Source: Tamarix chinensis
Taxonomy: Eukaryota; Streptophyta; Magnoliopsida; Caryophyllales; Tamaricaceae
Direction of reading: 5' to 3'
Length of the DNA stretch: 64,000 bases
Assembly: GCA_030549775.1 (NCBI GenBank)
Contig: CM060172.1
Span: forward strand, 130,623,122 to 130,687,121
A program made the translations under genes and the position numbers. Every line of letters begins with the position of its first letter. Position 1 is the stretch's first letter. Under the pieces are notes generated by a model. The model made no database searches. It had not been told where the DNA came from and was given only the letters and a program-made list of their open reading frames with translations. Below are positions 49,748 through 61,305 of the stretch, piece by piece.

Positions 49748-51224
49748 AGCCATTAGAGGGAGGATAAGACAAAGGGGAAAGAGGATAAGGGGTCCTGTGA
49801 GGCAGAGCTCATCGAACGATACTGGCAGGCTAGTACGAACCTACAATTTTGCAGGGCAGGTTCGGTCAAGGAGGAAAAAAGGAAAGGAGAAGGGGCACAC
49901 GTGGGAGGGGGTACAGGTAGGTCGAGGCTGGAAAAAGGAAAGGAAAAGGACAGGGAAAGAAGGGAGAGGGTCTGGACGGCGGTATGGTGGCTGGGTAGGT
50001 CGGGCGGCGTAGAGTAGCAAGCTCAACCTGCAATGCATGGGAGGGAGAAGGGAGGAAGAAGAAGAGGGGGGTCGGCCAATCGGTTTGGGGGAAAAAAAAG
50101 AATAAAAAGAAGGAGGAGAACTAGGCGGGTGAGGGGGAGAGAAAAAAGAGACGGCGAGCTGGGTCACTAGAGGGAGAGAAGAGAGGGAGAGGAGTTAAGC
50201 CGTAAGGAGGGCATGCCCAATTCGGGGAAGAAGGAAAGAAAAAGAAAAAGAAGAAAGGAGAAAAAGAGGAAAAAAAGGGAAAAAATAGGTTGGTTGGGAT
50301 ATTTAGAATATTTGGTATTTTTAAATATTTAAAAATAATAAAAGTTAATAAAATAATAATTAAATTCCTTTTTATATTAATTTAGGATATTTTGGATAAT
50401 TTTTTCTAAATTCTATTTTGAACTAGTAAAATACTCTAATCTTCCCTAATTAAATTCTTTATTATTTTCTTCTTGATTTTGTCTTAAATACTCCCCTTAA
50501 TTTAATAAAATAATATATTTAATTAATTTATCTAATAAATTTCTATTTTATCATAATTTTCTAAAATAGGATTTTAGGGTATTTCACTAATGGACCCTCT
50601 ATAAACTCTCTCAAATCACTCCATACTTATGGTTTCTCCCCCCACAAACCTTAGTTAGGTTCCCATGAACACTTCCACCAACCCGCGTACTATCTCTTCC
50701 CTAAAGACTCCAATCACCTAAAATACTCTTTCCTCCTCATGTATAAACCTTAAATTAACTTTTTCCACGTAAACTTTTCCCTCATGCAAAGACTAACCAC
50801 CCCATATAAGCCTCACACTTCCCATGCAAGATTGTATTCTAACCTTTCGTTTTATTATTATTATTATTCCTTTATTTTATCATCCATAAGTCACAATGTA
50901 CTTAGCCTTTTTTTCCTACTTCTTACTCACTACACCCTCTTTATTTCTTTTAGATTCCCACAATCTCTCGAACCAACTAAGGCCTCTAAGCATGAATGTC
51001 ATACCATAACAACTATACATAAAATCATGTCGTAAAATAACAAGTCATGTAATCCATATTACACATATCATAAGTCATACACAACTTACATTAGCTCCTT
51101 CCAAAGCAAGCTGCACTACACACATATTCAGTCCACATTCACGTATAAATACATAACACATATCATTACACCGATGAGCACATAAATCATAGCAAATCCA
51201 AGTCTTAACCATATCCTTAGTTCC

Positions 51225-51720
51225 CTACATAGTCACCCTTTAACACTCCAAAGTACCCCTATTTCATATATTACCACCATTTATACCCAAACATGAAATA
51301 CTAGTCCCAATAAACTTTATCTCCGCACATAATCACCCTTTTACACTTAGCATGTACATTTATTAGTACCTTCACCCTTACACCTCAAAAATTACCAAAA
51401 TACCCCTATTCCACATATATCACCATTTATACCTAAACATGAAATACTAGTCCCACCAAACCTTATCTGCACACATGATCACCATTTAACACTTAGCATG
51501 TACATTTATTAGTACCTTCACCCTTACACCTCCGAAATTACCAAAATATCCATATTCCATATATACTACCATTTATACCCAAACATAAAGTACTAACACC
51601 ACCAAACCTATCTCCACACATAATCACCCTTTAACGCTTAGCATGCACATTTATTAGTGTCGTCACCCTTACACCTCCAAAATTACCAAAATACCCTCAG
51701 TCCATACATACCACCCCTCT
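51225..51720 (-). repeat. 145-bp tandem repeat, about 3.4 units
   Basis: Equivalent points CTCCGCACATAATC (51321), CTGCACACATGATC (51467) and CTCCACACATAATC (51612) give periods of 146 and 145. Shared words include AGCATGTACATTTATTAGT, CACCCTTACACCTC and AATTACCAAAATA. Units are about 90 percent alike by eye. The array is absent from copies A, B, C, D and F. Confidence 0.85.
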
Positions 51721-51842
51721 ACCTTTTATCATGCATGCCTATTAAGTTGACTTTCATTACACATGCCAAATTACTAAAATGCACTTAAGCCATAAAATAC
51801 TAATATTTATACCCAACCATGTACTTCCAACACCACAAAATC

Positions 51843-51845
51843 CTT

Positions 51846-51931
<86 letters not shown>
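51843..51931. repeat. GTT and ATT microsatellite in copy E
   Basis: A GTT array (51847-51880) joins directly to an ATT array (51881-51931), the same compound pattern as at 13726-13770 in copy C. Confidence 0.9.
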
Positions 51932-51933
<2 letters not shown>

Positions 51934-54173
51934 CGAGTACCACTTATTCCTTAACCATACCATTTATTGTAATTATTGCCTTCATACCATGAAATTTACC
52001 AAAATACCCCCAGACCCTAAAATATCAATAATTCCACTGCCATATGCCTTTATAACCCACCAAAACCCTATCTACAATCTTAACAATATTCCTAACACAT
52101 TAGGCACCCCACTTAGATTTAAATACCTAGAGGTGTCCAAAAGATCACATTGCCCCTAGGACTCTTATTAGTTCTATTTCATTATAAGTGTCCATACTCT
52201 CTTAGCTTAGCATGGATATGCACCTAACACTCATAATTAACATCAACCCCATTTTCTTAGTCACTCCTTTCACATAAATCACACCATATGTAAGATAACA
52301 TAATAATCATGGAGTTGGTAAGTAACACCACATTTTACATAAATTACATACTAAAATTTATAATATACTAGTATACGATAATCCACACATTTTAGTGAGT
52401 ATATCGCTTACCTTATTCTCAACAAAACCAACCTTAATAGGTATCCCAGTTTAAGACGCTTAAGCACCGATTAATGAAATTATCTACCAAAGATAATGTC
52501 ACAAGTGCAATATTAATATTAGGCAAATAAAGAATTGATTTTGCTAAAAATTACTAATAAAATATATGTGCAACATTGTTAACTATTTAATACCTTAATA
52601 GGACTGAGCATACCCATCATTTGAGTAGCTTAACTTACACTACCATACAACGTGATGCATGCAGCCGAGAAGACAAAGAGGGAAAAGGGAAAGAGGGGGC
52701 TCAAGTAAGTTGAGGGGGAAAGTGTTGGGGGTGGTGGTTGGTTGCAAGGGTGAGGTAGGGTGTAGGGGTGGTTGTAGGTCTGAGCATGGTAGCTCAGGTG
52801 CGGTGAAGATGGTGGTGGAGGTTGTAGGAAGAGGATGTAGTGAAAGGAGGGAGAAGAGGAAGGAAGGGTAAAGAAGAAGATAAGGGAAGAGGAGAGGAGC
52901 AGGTGGCTCAGGTCAGGTGGGCGGAAGATGTTAGGGTGGTGTTTAGCAGTTGAAGAGAGGCTAAAGCAATGACAGAATGGAGGAGAGGGGGATAAGGTGG
53001 TGGTGTAGGAGGTTGAATGAGGGAAGGAGGAAAAAAGGAGGGGTAGGCCATAGAGTGGTTGGTGTCGGTGGCTCAGGGCAGTGTAGGGGCGTAGGGTGTA
53101 AGAGGAGGGTGGTGTGGTGGCTAGTTGGGTAGTAGAGGGGTGATGTGGGATTGGAAAAGGAAAAATAGGGGGAAAAGAAGGGAAGAAAGGATAAGAGGGT
53201 TGACTAGGAGAGGGAGGCTCGAATGGGAAGTGAGGTAGAGAGGAGGGGAAGAAGAAGAAGAAAAAGAAAAAAGAGAAGAGAGAGAGAGAGGGGAAGTGGG
53301 GTAGGTGGTGCCAGAGGCGAGGGACAGTTGCTTTCACTCGCCGAGTATGGTAGGGTGATAGGGACAAAATAACGGGGTCAGGTCTATGGAGGAAGGAGGG
53401 GAATAGGGTGTTTGGGCCAAAAATAGAAAGAAGGATGGCAGAGGGAAAAGGTGGTGTAGAATTGGTTGGTGGTGGCGCAGGCATGGGTGCAAGTGTAGGG
53501 GAAAATGCAGGCTAGGGGTAAGGAGGTGTTTGGTTCAGGGGTGTGAGGGAAGAAGGACAGGGAAAGAGGGTTGGGGGTAAGAAAAAGGAGAAGGGGAGAG
53601 CGAATCGGTCCATGAAAGAGAAAGGAAGGAGGGGGGAGAAGGGTGGGTTGGTTTAAGGTAGGAGAGGGGAAAGAAAGGAGAAAGAAGGGGGGAAGGAGAA
53701 GGGGAGGGGATGGGCATGGGCTGGCCCGATGGGATAAGGAAGAAAGGAGAAGGGGAAGGGGCTGGGCTGGTTCAAAGGAGAAATGAGGGAGGAAAAGAAG
53801 GAAGGAAAAAAGAGAGAAAAATAATAAAAATAAAAATAAAAGGGAAAGGAGAAAAAGAAAAAAGAAAAAATATTTTTAGAATTAGAATTAGGGATTAGGA
53901 TAAAATTAGTTTTTAAAAAAATTATCTCAAATTTAGATATTTATTTAAGATAATGCTTTTGGTAAAAATTATGGGTTTGGGATTTATTAAAATAAAAGTG
54001 CAAGGTAAAATGATAAAAATAATCATATTTAATTTATTAAATAACTCCATCTACTTTGTAACTCAAGAGTCCCAAAATAAATAAATAAATAAATAAAATC
54101 TAATATTAAATTATCTCTATTAAGGATAAAATATTTAAACTTTGGTTTTAAATTTTTGGGGTATTACAATTAA

Positions 54174-54720
54174 CTTGAACTAATAATGCCAACCTAATTT
54201 TTATAAACAATATCATCCCTCTTTAAAAGAGCGGAAAACTTTTGAACTCTCCTCCCCAATAAATTTGAATCATCTTAATTTTCTTGTTAAGTTAAAGTTC
54301 TACTTGCTACTTATAGTAAACAAAGCATACATATGCCTCTAACTTGTTTTTTTGAGAAATTATAGCCATATAAACCAAGAATAAGCATCCACAAACCTCA
54401 AGTAATATCAAAACCTATAAAATTATGGTGATGGTCTCTAAATATAATATTCAACTAATTGCAAAGTTTCACTATAATTAGTTTGATGTAAGTGAAGTAA
54501 CAACTTAGAACTTTTTTCCTAATTGATAACCCTCACTAATGTTATGCTTATTGAAATTACAAGGGATATGACAATCACTGATAAACTTCTTTAAAAATTT
54601 AATAGAAGGACGCCCTCATTTCTTATTCCACAATTTGTAAATAGAAATATCTTCTACATGTAAACTATGTTAATTATAGGAAAGTTGAGTATGAAATTTT
54701 ATCTCCTTTGCATATAAGTT
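54174..54720 (-). pseudogene. Ty1/copia pre-integrase and integrase core, decayed
   Basis: Minus-strand translation shows CQLGK-type residues near 54520, then HLHQTNYSETLQLVEYYI, R.SP and LRFVDAYSWFIWL near 54400-54350. The usual copia order is C..CQ.GK..., LELVH.DVWGPSP, YYV.FVDA.SR.TW. The start near 54620 (FNKHNISEGYQLG region) is the preceding GAG-pre-integrase stretch. The gene is cut at 54173 by LTR copy E and resumes at 45120. Confidence 0.75.
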
Positions 54721-55254
54721 TTCTATCCTTCAATAGGATAAACTAATAGAGGTCATTAACTACAAGTACCTCAAGAAGAATTTCTTTGGTGATCAGATCC
54801 TTCACAAAACAAGAGTGAGGATGAAACTCAAAATAAATAGAATTATCTTTTGTGAATTGTGAAACAATATTAAAATTATTAGTGATTGAAGGAGCATTTA
54901 AACATGATTCAAATGAAAATATTTAGATATTTTAGAATGAAATTAGCAATGACCAACATGAGTAATGTCTAAATCAACACCATTTCCCATAATGATAATA
55001 AAAACCTTTATGTTGACTAGCAAAATTAGTGCCAAAATTGAGACTATTCATTCCATGAGCAAGATAATTAGGTTCTCCTAAGCTAGGGTACTAGCTTGAA
55101 AAATTTAGGATTTTGTTTGTTGTTAAAACTATCCAATAGAATTTGAAATAAGGTTAGCTTGTTCTTGAAGCAAATTGAATGAAGCTTGATTTCTACCACC
55201 TTAATTAATGTTGTTGTAACCACAAGAATTGTTATAGAAGCAATTTAAGCTTGG

Positions 55255-55640
55255 ATCAAATCTGTAATAACACTTCAACACAACATGGCCCATTCTTACA
55301 TATATTTGGCATTTTAGTATGTTATTGTTATTTTCAGCATCATGACCTCTGCCTCTATTTCCTCCAAAACCATTTATGTTACCTTTTTATTGATTTAAAG
55401 ATAAAAACACTTTGAACTCTTTTATTCTAGGAGTCTTGATTGCCGCTATTATTGTGGGAATTCCTTCTTTAAGTGGAAACATTAGCCACCATCTAGCATA
55501 TTATTTATTGATTAATTCTCACTTGACGAGCCAAGAGAATATTGCCTATAGTTTTCAAATCATGAGGGGTAAATCTAGAGGTAATCACAAATACTATAGG
55601 CTTATATTCATCTCCAAGACCATTCAAAAAAAATAATTAC
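55255..55640 (-). pseudogene. Ty1/copia gag with zinc knuckle, decayed
   Basis: Minus-strand translation of 55622-55510 gives an unbroken stretch with GLGDEYKPIVFVITSRF and PHDLKTIGNILLARQVRIN, typical of the copia gag (UBN2) domain. At about 55320-55260 it gives CQIYVRMGHVVLKCYYRFD, a CCHC zinc knuckle in which the second Cys (usual CQIC) has become Tyr. Between the two there are stops. The order gag, knuckle, integrase on the minus strand matches Ty1/copia, where integrase precedes RT. Confidence 0.8.
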
Positions 55641-55699
55641 ATGGTCTATTTCGCTAAACACATATCTAGCTTCTCCCAAAATATCAACGAACTTTTTTT

Positions 55700-56300
55700 T
55701 GTATCTTTGTAAGATAGTCTCTTTTGATATGGATTTACATACTCCACTTCCATATGCAAACACCATTGAATATAGGTTCTAATTTGAATTGTAAATTTTG
55801 AACCAAAGGAAAGGAAATGGATATGAATGAAAGTGAAATCACCAAGTAAAATTTGCTAAACTACCTATAAAGGATTCACAAAGACTTCCTCACTTAGGAT
55901 CCCTCAATAAGAAGAAATAAAGTATACTTCTAAAGTTATGAAAAACTATAAAGAAATTCACAAGGTACATCTTAAAAGACACTCATCCAAACTCATGAAG
56001 ATGAATGGAGATGTACAAATTTAATTCATAAAGAATAGAACTTACATAGAAGTCACAAGATACTCTTATTATTCATCTCAACATATCATATACAACTCAC
56101 GAAATTAGCCTTATTTATAGGCTAATTCCATATCTAATTATCCCTCCCATACCAATAGGATTTGGGGTTTAGTTAGTTCCAATTATCCTAACAAACATTA
56201 CATTACAACCAATGAAATTAGGTTAACTATACTAGTTGTTGAAATTATGTTACAACCAATGGCATTAGATATCAATGTTATTTAACATCGTAAGTAATAA
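55700..56300 (-). mobile_element. Possible 5-prime LTR/leader of the copia element
   Basis: Upstream of the gag trace the minus strand has CCTATAAATAAGGCTAA at about 56110-56126, a good TATA box, in sequence without coding sense. This fits the LTR promoter and leader of the copia element. LTR ends and primer-binding site were not found. Confidence 0.35.
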
Positions 56301-56611
56301 AATATAATATAATAATTTTCCAATATGCTAGTTGAGTGATATTAATGATTGTGTTTCTAAGTTCATTCTATACCATGATACATGTGTATGTATACAAGTT
56401 AGGTAAAGAAGATAGAAGATATTTTTTAAAAAAATGTCTAATATACACTTGAACACCAAAATTATTTAAACCATTTAACCTCTTAAGCAATCATTAAATT
56501 TGATTTCATATAATAATGTAATTACAAATATTTTATTAAGTTCTACTTGCTTATTACTATGATTTTTTAGTGTTATATTTTTGTTTGGAAAGATTAATAA
56601 AATTAGAATAT
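56301..56611. other. Unassigned AT-rich spacer
   Basis: Nothing recognisable lies between the copia remnant and LTR copy H. Confidence 0.4.
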
Positions 56612-59600
56612 TGTAATACCCTTTTTCTTAAAACTCTAATTATCTGGGATCTATATTTCACATAAATGAATTCATATTATGGGAATATTTTATTATATAT
56701 TTTAAGGAATTTAAAACACTATTTATGTATTTTAAATATTTTGTTCAGGGCTTATTAGCCTTTCTTATGGTTTTAACTTCTATAATAATTTCAAACCACT
56801 TTTGTCTCTGAACTCTTTATAAGACTCAATTTTAATTTGTATATTTGGAATTGATATATTTTTTTACGAGTCTCCTATTCTTTCTCAAAATGTTAAACTA
56901 AGTTTTTGAAAAAAAAAACAATATCCATGCCTCGATAAACCTTATTTTAGGGTTTTAAGTCCCGTTTAACCTTTTTGGTTATTTAAACTTTACAAAACTG
57001 TGTGCATAATTTTATTTGAGTATTATTAAGCTAAAAATTATATAAAATTATTTTATTATTATTTATATCATTTTTCAAACTATTTAGCTACTTTTATGCC
57101 ATAAAAGTCATCAAATTGCACTTTTCTTCCTCAATTCTTATCCAAAATTTTTCAGAATGCATGTGAGCCTTTCATTATTGATAAAACAATATTAAAACCA
57201 CTTATTTTTAATAGAGGAATTTTTTGGCCTTAATGGTTGTATAAAATTTTATTTTTGCTTCTTTTAGGCATATTTTACCCTTTTACCCATAATACCTTAG
57301 CATATAATTTATTTATTCCTTCATAACCACTCATTTTGGGATAAGATCAAGTGATTATTACCATTTTGGCTTTTGAAACTAGCAACATATGGCTCTTTTT
57401 TTCTTTTTCTCTCTTTTTTTAATTATTTTACAAACTTAATAACTAAGTTAGCTAAACTATCCTACCCATCTTTGCTCCCTCCTTTTTCTAAATTTTATGC
57501 TAATTCTTGAGCTCTCCTTTATCCCCAACAATTTTTTACACCACCACCCCTAATCATCCTCCTTGAATTATTTCTTTAATTATGTTCATAACCTCCTTAT
57601 ACTTTGGTTTTGAGTAAAAGAAGATTATGTTAAGGTAAGGGTTGAAGATTTAGGTTTTTATCATCCTTGAGGTTCAAAATTATGGTAGGAATATTCTCTT
57701 GGTTTTTCTCCTTCTTCTTTGCTTGTCTTTTCGTTTGATTTATCTTAATATTTTACAATTTTTCTTATTTTTTAAGGTTTTTCAAGGAATATTTGATTCT
57801 AGTTATTGGACAGGATTTTGTCTTCTTGTATTTTTTATTTAGGAAGCTAGGTAAACCCTTCTTAGTCTTTAAGTGTTATACGATTGAGTGTTGTTATGCT
57901 TGAATGCTGGTTTACGCCATTTTTGACCATTATGCCTCTCTTAGATTTTTGGTTCTTTGATGTGGTTCATGCTGTGTTTAAGCTGTCATCTTTTTACATC
58001 ATTTTTATGAGTTTATTTAGCCAAACTTTTATGCATAATATTTTTAGGTTTGAGCATGTTAGGGTTATGCTTTGTTTGGCTAAAGTTTGAACATGTGTTA
58101 GGGGTAAAATGATCAATTTACATGTTACGTGTGTTTTTTGGGTTTTTGGGAGTTCTAATGTGTTTATCATGTTCAATATGCTAAATATGTAATGTTTTGT
58201 GCTTTAATTCCAAGCATGTTATATTTTATGGCAAAAGCATGATTTAGGCCCTTGAAGGGTAGAATGGTCAATATATATGTTCTAAGTCTTGTTTTTCCGA
58301 TTTCAAAGTTGTAATGTGTTTATAATTATATTAAATATGCTTAGATTTAATTTTCATAATTTTTGTTAATTATTTAGTATTTATTAAATATTTTTCTAGG
58401 TATTATTATAAGTAAGTAATTGGTAATGAATAGTAAGAATAGATAAACTTTGTAATTTAATTGATATTAATTTTATTATGGTAATTATACCTAAAGGCTT
58501 GATTAGAAACTTTTTAAAGGTTATTGGTGACTATTAACCATAACTGTTGACTTTGGCATTCGGAATAGTAGCCAAGCATGAATAATTAATTAACAAGAAT
58601 AGTAATAAAGTTTAAATAGTTTTTTTTTGGTAAATAAGAAATTCTTAGCTTGTTACATAATGACTCTTGATATAATTTGACATTTTATTGAATGTAAATA
58701 GTGTTTTTGATGAAATATATATATTTTTAAACTAGTGTGTTATCCCATTGTGAGATAACATGATTAATTATATATGTTATTTGCACTTGATGATCCTTAT
58801 ATGGTATTCCTAATGATAATGATAATATAGAGTACGTGATATTTTGTGGTATGTTGTGGTTATGTCATGTTTCCTAAGCCTAAGCCTTTTCATGGCTAGT
58901 TGATTTTGTGACCTTAAGTGGTCAAGTTATTTTGAGGATTTGACTAATTACAGAATGTGGATCTTAGTATCCTCTATTGAATCATGGGATGACTAGAATA
59001 AAACATTTATCCTTTATAGTGAAAGATAATTAAGGTTGAGAAAGAAAATTCATGCCTCGGACTAAGGCCCTTGAGTGTATAGTTGGACTCTCGGGTCAAA
59101 GGTCTAACTTCTACTCTTAGGGAATCACAACCCTGTAGGATGTATATGTACCTAAAGAATTGAGTACCTAGATTCATGCATACACGAATTTATATCTTGT
59201 GAATTCCTTGATTAACTATATTGAAAATATTTGATTGTTATTTTATCCTTGATGATCATTACCTTGGATTATGAAATTTATTCCTCTCTGAGGTAAGTTG
59301 AATTTTTTTGTTAACCGCCTTAATAACATATAATAATTGGATTGGGATTGGTTTGGGAATGGTTTCTTTATTTATATTGGTTATACATTTTATGCTATCC
59401 CATGATTTATATTTGTTATTTGTGTTCAATGGGTGAGCTGAGTAGGTTTTGGTATATGTCTTATCATTGTGATATATCTACCCTGAAGTTATCATGGTAC
59501 TCCATGTGGTTATATGTACTATGTGATTTTTTGTATAGCATATTTTATGATGCATGCTACATCTTTAGAGTTGTGGGTTACTCATTACGTGGAAGTCATA

Positions 59601-60080
59601 CTGATACTACACCATTTTAGGGGATTATGTACAAAATATATGTAAGTTACAGGACTTAGAGACCCAAAAGGATGGGGAGATCAAGGATCTTCGATTTTTT
59701 AATCTTTATGCAATTTACCACTAGGTGTAGTGAAAAAGATTGTAAGGGATATCCGGTGTTTTACTTTTATACTTTTGTTTTGGATATCTTTTGGACTCGT
59801 ATGTCTTTTTCCTCTCGTACTTAAACCCCCTCCCCAACCTTTATCTTCTTAAGGGTTTTAATCACTTTTGATACAAGTGCTTATATATGTTATGGTTTGT
59901 AAGATTCTTAATTTTGCTTGTGGTTTTATACATAACTTCGTATCTAGCATTAGTTAGGTGTTATACGCATATTTTTCTATGTTAGATACAGTGGTTTCAT
60001 CATCGTTCTTTGGTTTTGCTTCTACATTATATCTTTTAAATAAAAATTTTAAGTTGAGAAAAAAAGAGATGTCATGGATA
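56612..60080 (+). mobile_element. Family-2 LTR, copy H
   Basis: It starts TGTAATACCCTTTTTCTTA. It shares with the reverse complement of copy I the AGCATGTTAGGG-type region (58040), ATGGTCAATATATATG (58265), the CATGCCTCGGACTAAGGCCCTTG block (59050) and GGATATCCGGTGTTTTA..GGATATCTTTTGGACTCGTATGTC (59748-59805). The right end has decayed; by comparison it should lie near 60080, and no target duplication could be confirmed. No coding domain; the open frames at 57884-58090 and 59342-59620 have no support. Confidence 0.65.
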
Positions 60081-60084
60081 TCAT

Positions 60085-60305
60085 TAATGAATAAGGATTT
60101 TAGGGGTAAAAAGAGGAAAATAAGTAAAATTTATAAAAGAAACAATAAATTTTCATGAGTTTTAAATGAATAATGAAACATATATAACTTTTTATTACCA
60201 TAATGGATTAATATATTGGTTGGGTCAATGACGGGGTTATGGGTTATGTTAGTATCAGGTCGAGCTTGAGTTGGATTGGGTTGGGTTGGTGAGGTTTTTA
60301 GATTG
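60085..60305. repeat. GGGTTGGGTT-type degenerate repeat, left part
   Basis: Words such as GGTTGGGTCAATGACGGGGTTATGGGTTA and GGATTGGGTTGGGTTGG precede the Cassandra element and resume after it (61316-61370). They are the complement of the AACCC-type repeat at 11.5-12.3 kb. Confidence 0.55.
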
Positions 60306-61305
60306 TATAATACCCCAAGTCAATACGACCACACAGGAGCTACCTTGGAATACTTTTGGATTGATCAACTGGTCTCACAGATCAACACGAGTCCTTTCAG
60401 TGCACTTTGTCCTCACTCACACACTTTTCGAAAAAAAATAGAAAATTTTTGAAACTTCCAAGAAGGTCGCTCATCCTAAAATTGCTCCACAACTAGCATG
60501 TTTAACTGTAAAAGTTCTTAGGACAGAATCACTAAAAGGATGGTATATCATGTTGATATAAGTAATCATTTAGAGCACTTCACTTAATTTGGAGCATTAT
60601 ATTCACCCCCACTCAAAGAACGCATAAGAGGGTCACCCATTCTAAAATTGCTCCACAGTCAACACACTTAACTACGAAGTTCTTAGGGCACGATCACCAA
60701 AAGGATGGTATACCATATTGATATANNNNNNNNNNNNNNNNNNNNNNNNNNNNNNNNNNNNNNNNNNNNNNNNNNNNNNNNNNNNNNNNNNNNNNNNNNN
60801 NNNNNNNNNNNNNNNNNNNNNNNNNNNNNNNNNNNNNNNNNNNNNNNNNNNNNNNNNNNNNNNNNNNNNNNNNNNNNNNNNNNNNNNNNNNNNNNNNNNN
60901 NNNNNNNNNNNNNNNNNNNNNNNNNNNNNNNNNNNNNNNNNNNNNNNNNNNNNNNNNNNNNNNNNNNNNNNNNNNNNNNNNNNNNNNNNNNNNNNNNNNN
61001 NNNNNNNNNNNNNNNNNNNNNNNNNNNNNNNNNNNNNNNNNNNNNNNNNNNNNNNNNNNNNNNNNNNNNNNNNNNNNNNNNNNNNNNNNNNNNNNNNNNN
61101 NNNNNNNNNNNNNNNNNNNNNNNNNNNNNNNNNNNNNNNNNNNNNNNNNNNNNNNNNNNNNNNNNNNNNNNNNNNNNNNNNNNNNNNNNNNNNNNNNNNN
61201 NNNNNNNNNNNNNNNNNNNNNNNNNCACCAAAAGGATGGTATACCATATTGATATAAGTAGTCATATCAATCCTTATAACACTTCGCTTAATTTGGGGTA
61301 TTACA
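60306..61305 (-). mobile_element. Cassandra TRIM element with assembly gap
   Basis: The plus strand starts TATAATACCCCAAG (TGTAATACC with G-to-A) and ends TTTGGGGTATTACA. It is flanked by a perfect 5-bp duplication GATTG (60301-60305 and 61306-61310). A first LTR spans 60306-60601 with a 5S domain on the minus strand: C box 60453-60477 and A box near 60498-60510. A second 5S-like domain begins at 60629 (AGAATGGGTGACCCTC on the minus strand, nearer to true 5S) and runs into 500 N. A third trace, 61226-61305, is the LTR start. The internal region should lie in the gap, but the second domain so close to the first LTR suggests collapse, tandem LTRs or misassembly. Confidence 0.85.
60726..61225. 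other. Assembly gap (500 N)
   Basis: Exactly 500 N, a conventional length for a gap of unknown size. Both sides carry the same 30-odd bases (CACCAAAAGGATGGTATACC and what follows), so the break is at a repeated LTR sequence. Frames reported across it are meaningless. Confidence 0.98.

Larger units (their letters stand above)
46166..50586 (-). mobile_element. Family-1 giant LTR, copy F (nested in E)
   Basis: The left end TTTAACACTCCCAAAAATC is a decayed TGTAACAC..CCC, and the right end is GGGTATTTCA. Flanks CCAAC (46161-46165) and CTAAT (50587-50591) differ only by two C-to-T changes. Family-1 sequence from copy E continues on both sides, so this is LTR-in-LTR nesting. Features: hairpin array, splice-like sites, GGCTTGGAGTACACTCCTACG box near 48712, ATG/GAT microsatellite, TATA at 49740-49747 (minus). 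A Cassandra solo LTR sits inside at 47354-47658. The open frame 49162-49722 is Pro/Ser/Thr-rich LTR leader and is not called a gene. Confidence 0.8.
50587..54168 (-). mobile_element. Family-1 LTR, copy E (outer), right part
   Basis: This resumes copy E after nested copy F. The block at 50690-50830 (ACTTTTTCCACGTAAAC.., CCCATGCAAGATT) matches 48230-48330 and 6630-6780 of copies F and B. It then has a 145-bp tandem array (51225-51720), GTT/ATT microsatellites, a purine-rich block (52650-53880) equal to the U3/R zone of other copies, and an AT-rich end finishing TTTGGGGTATTACA at 54168. The 284-codon open frame at 53484-52630 (minus) is Pro/Ser-rich translation of the pyrimidine strand with no domain. 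Confidence 0.8.

Noticed and set aside
52630..53484. 284-codon open frame on the minus strand
   Set aside because: Pro/Ser/Phe-rich translation of the pyrimidine-rich promoter block of LTR copy E; no domain, and equivalent frames in other copies are not conserved as protein.
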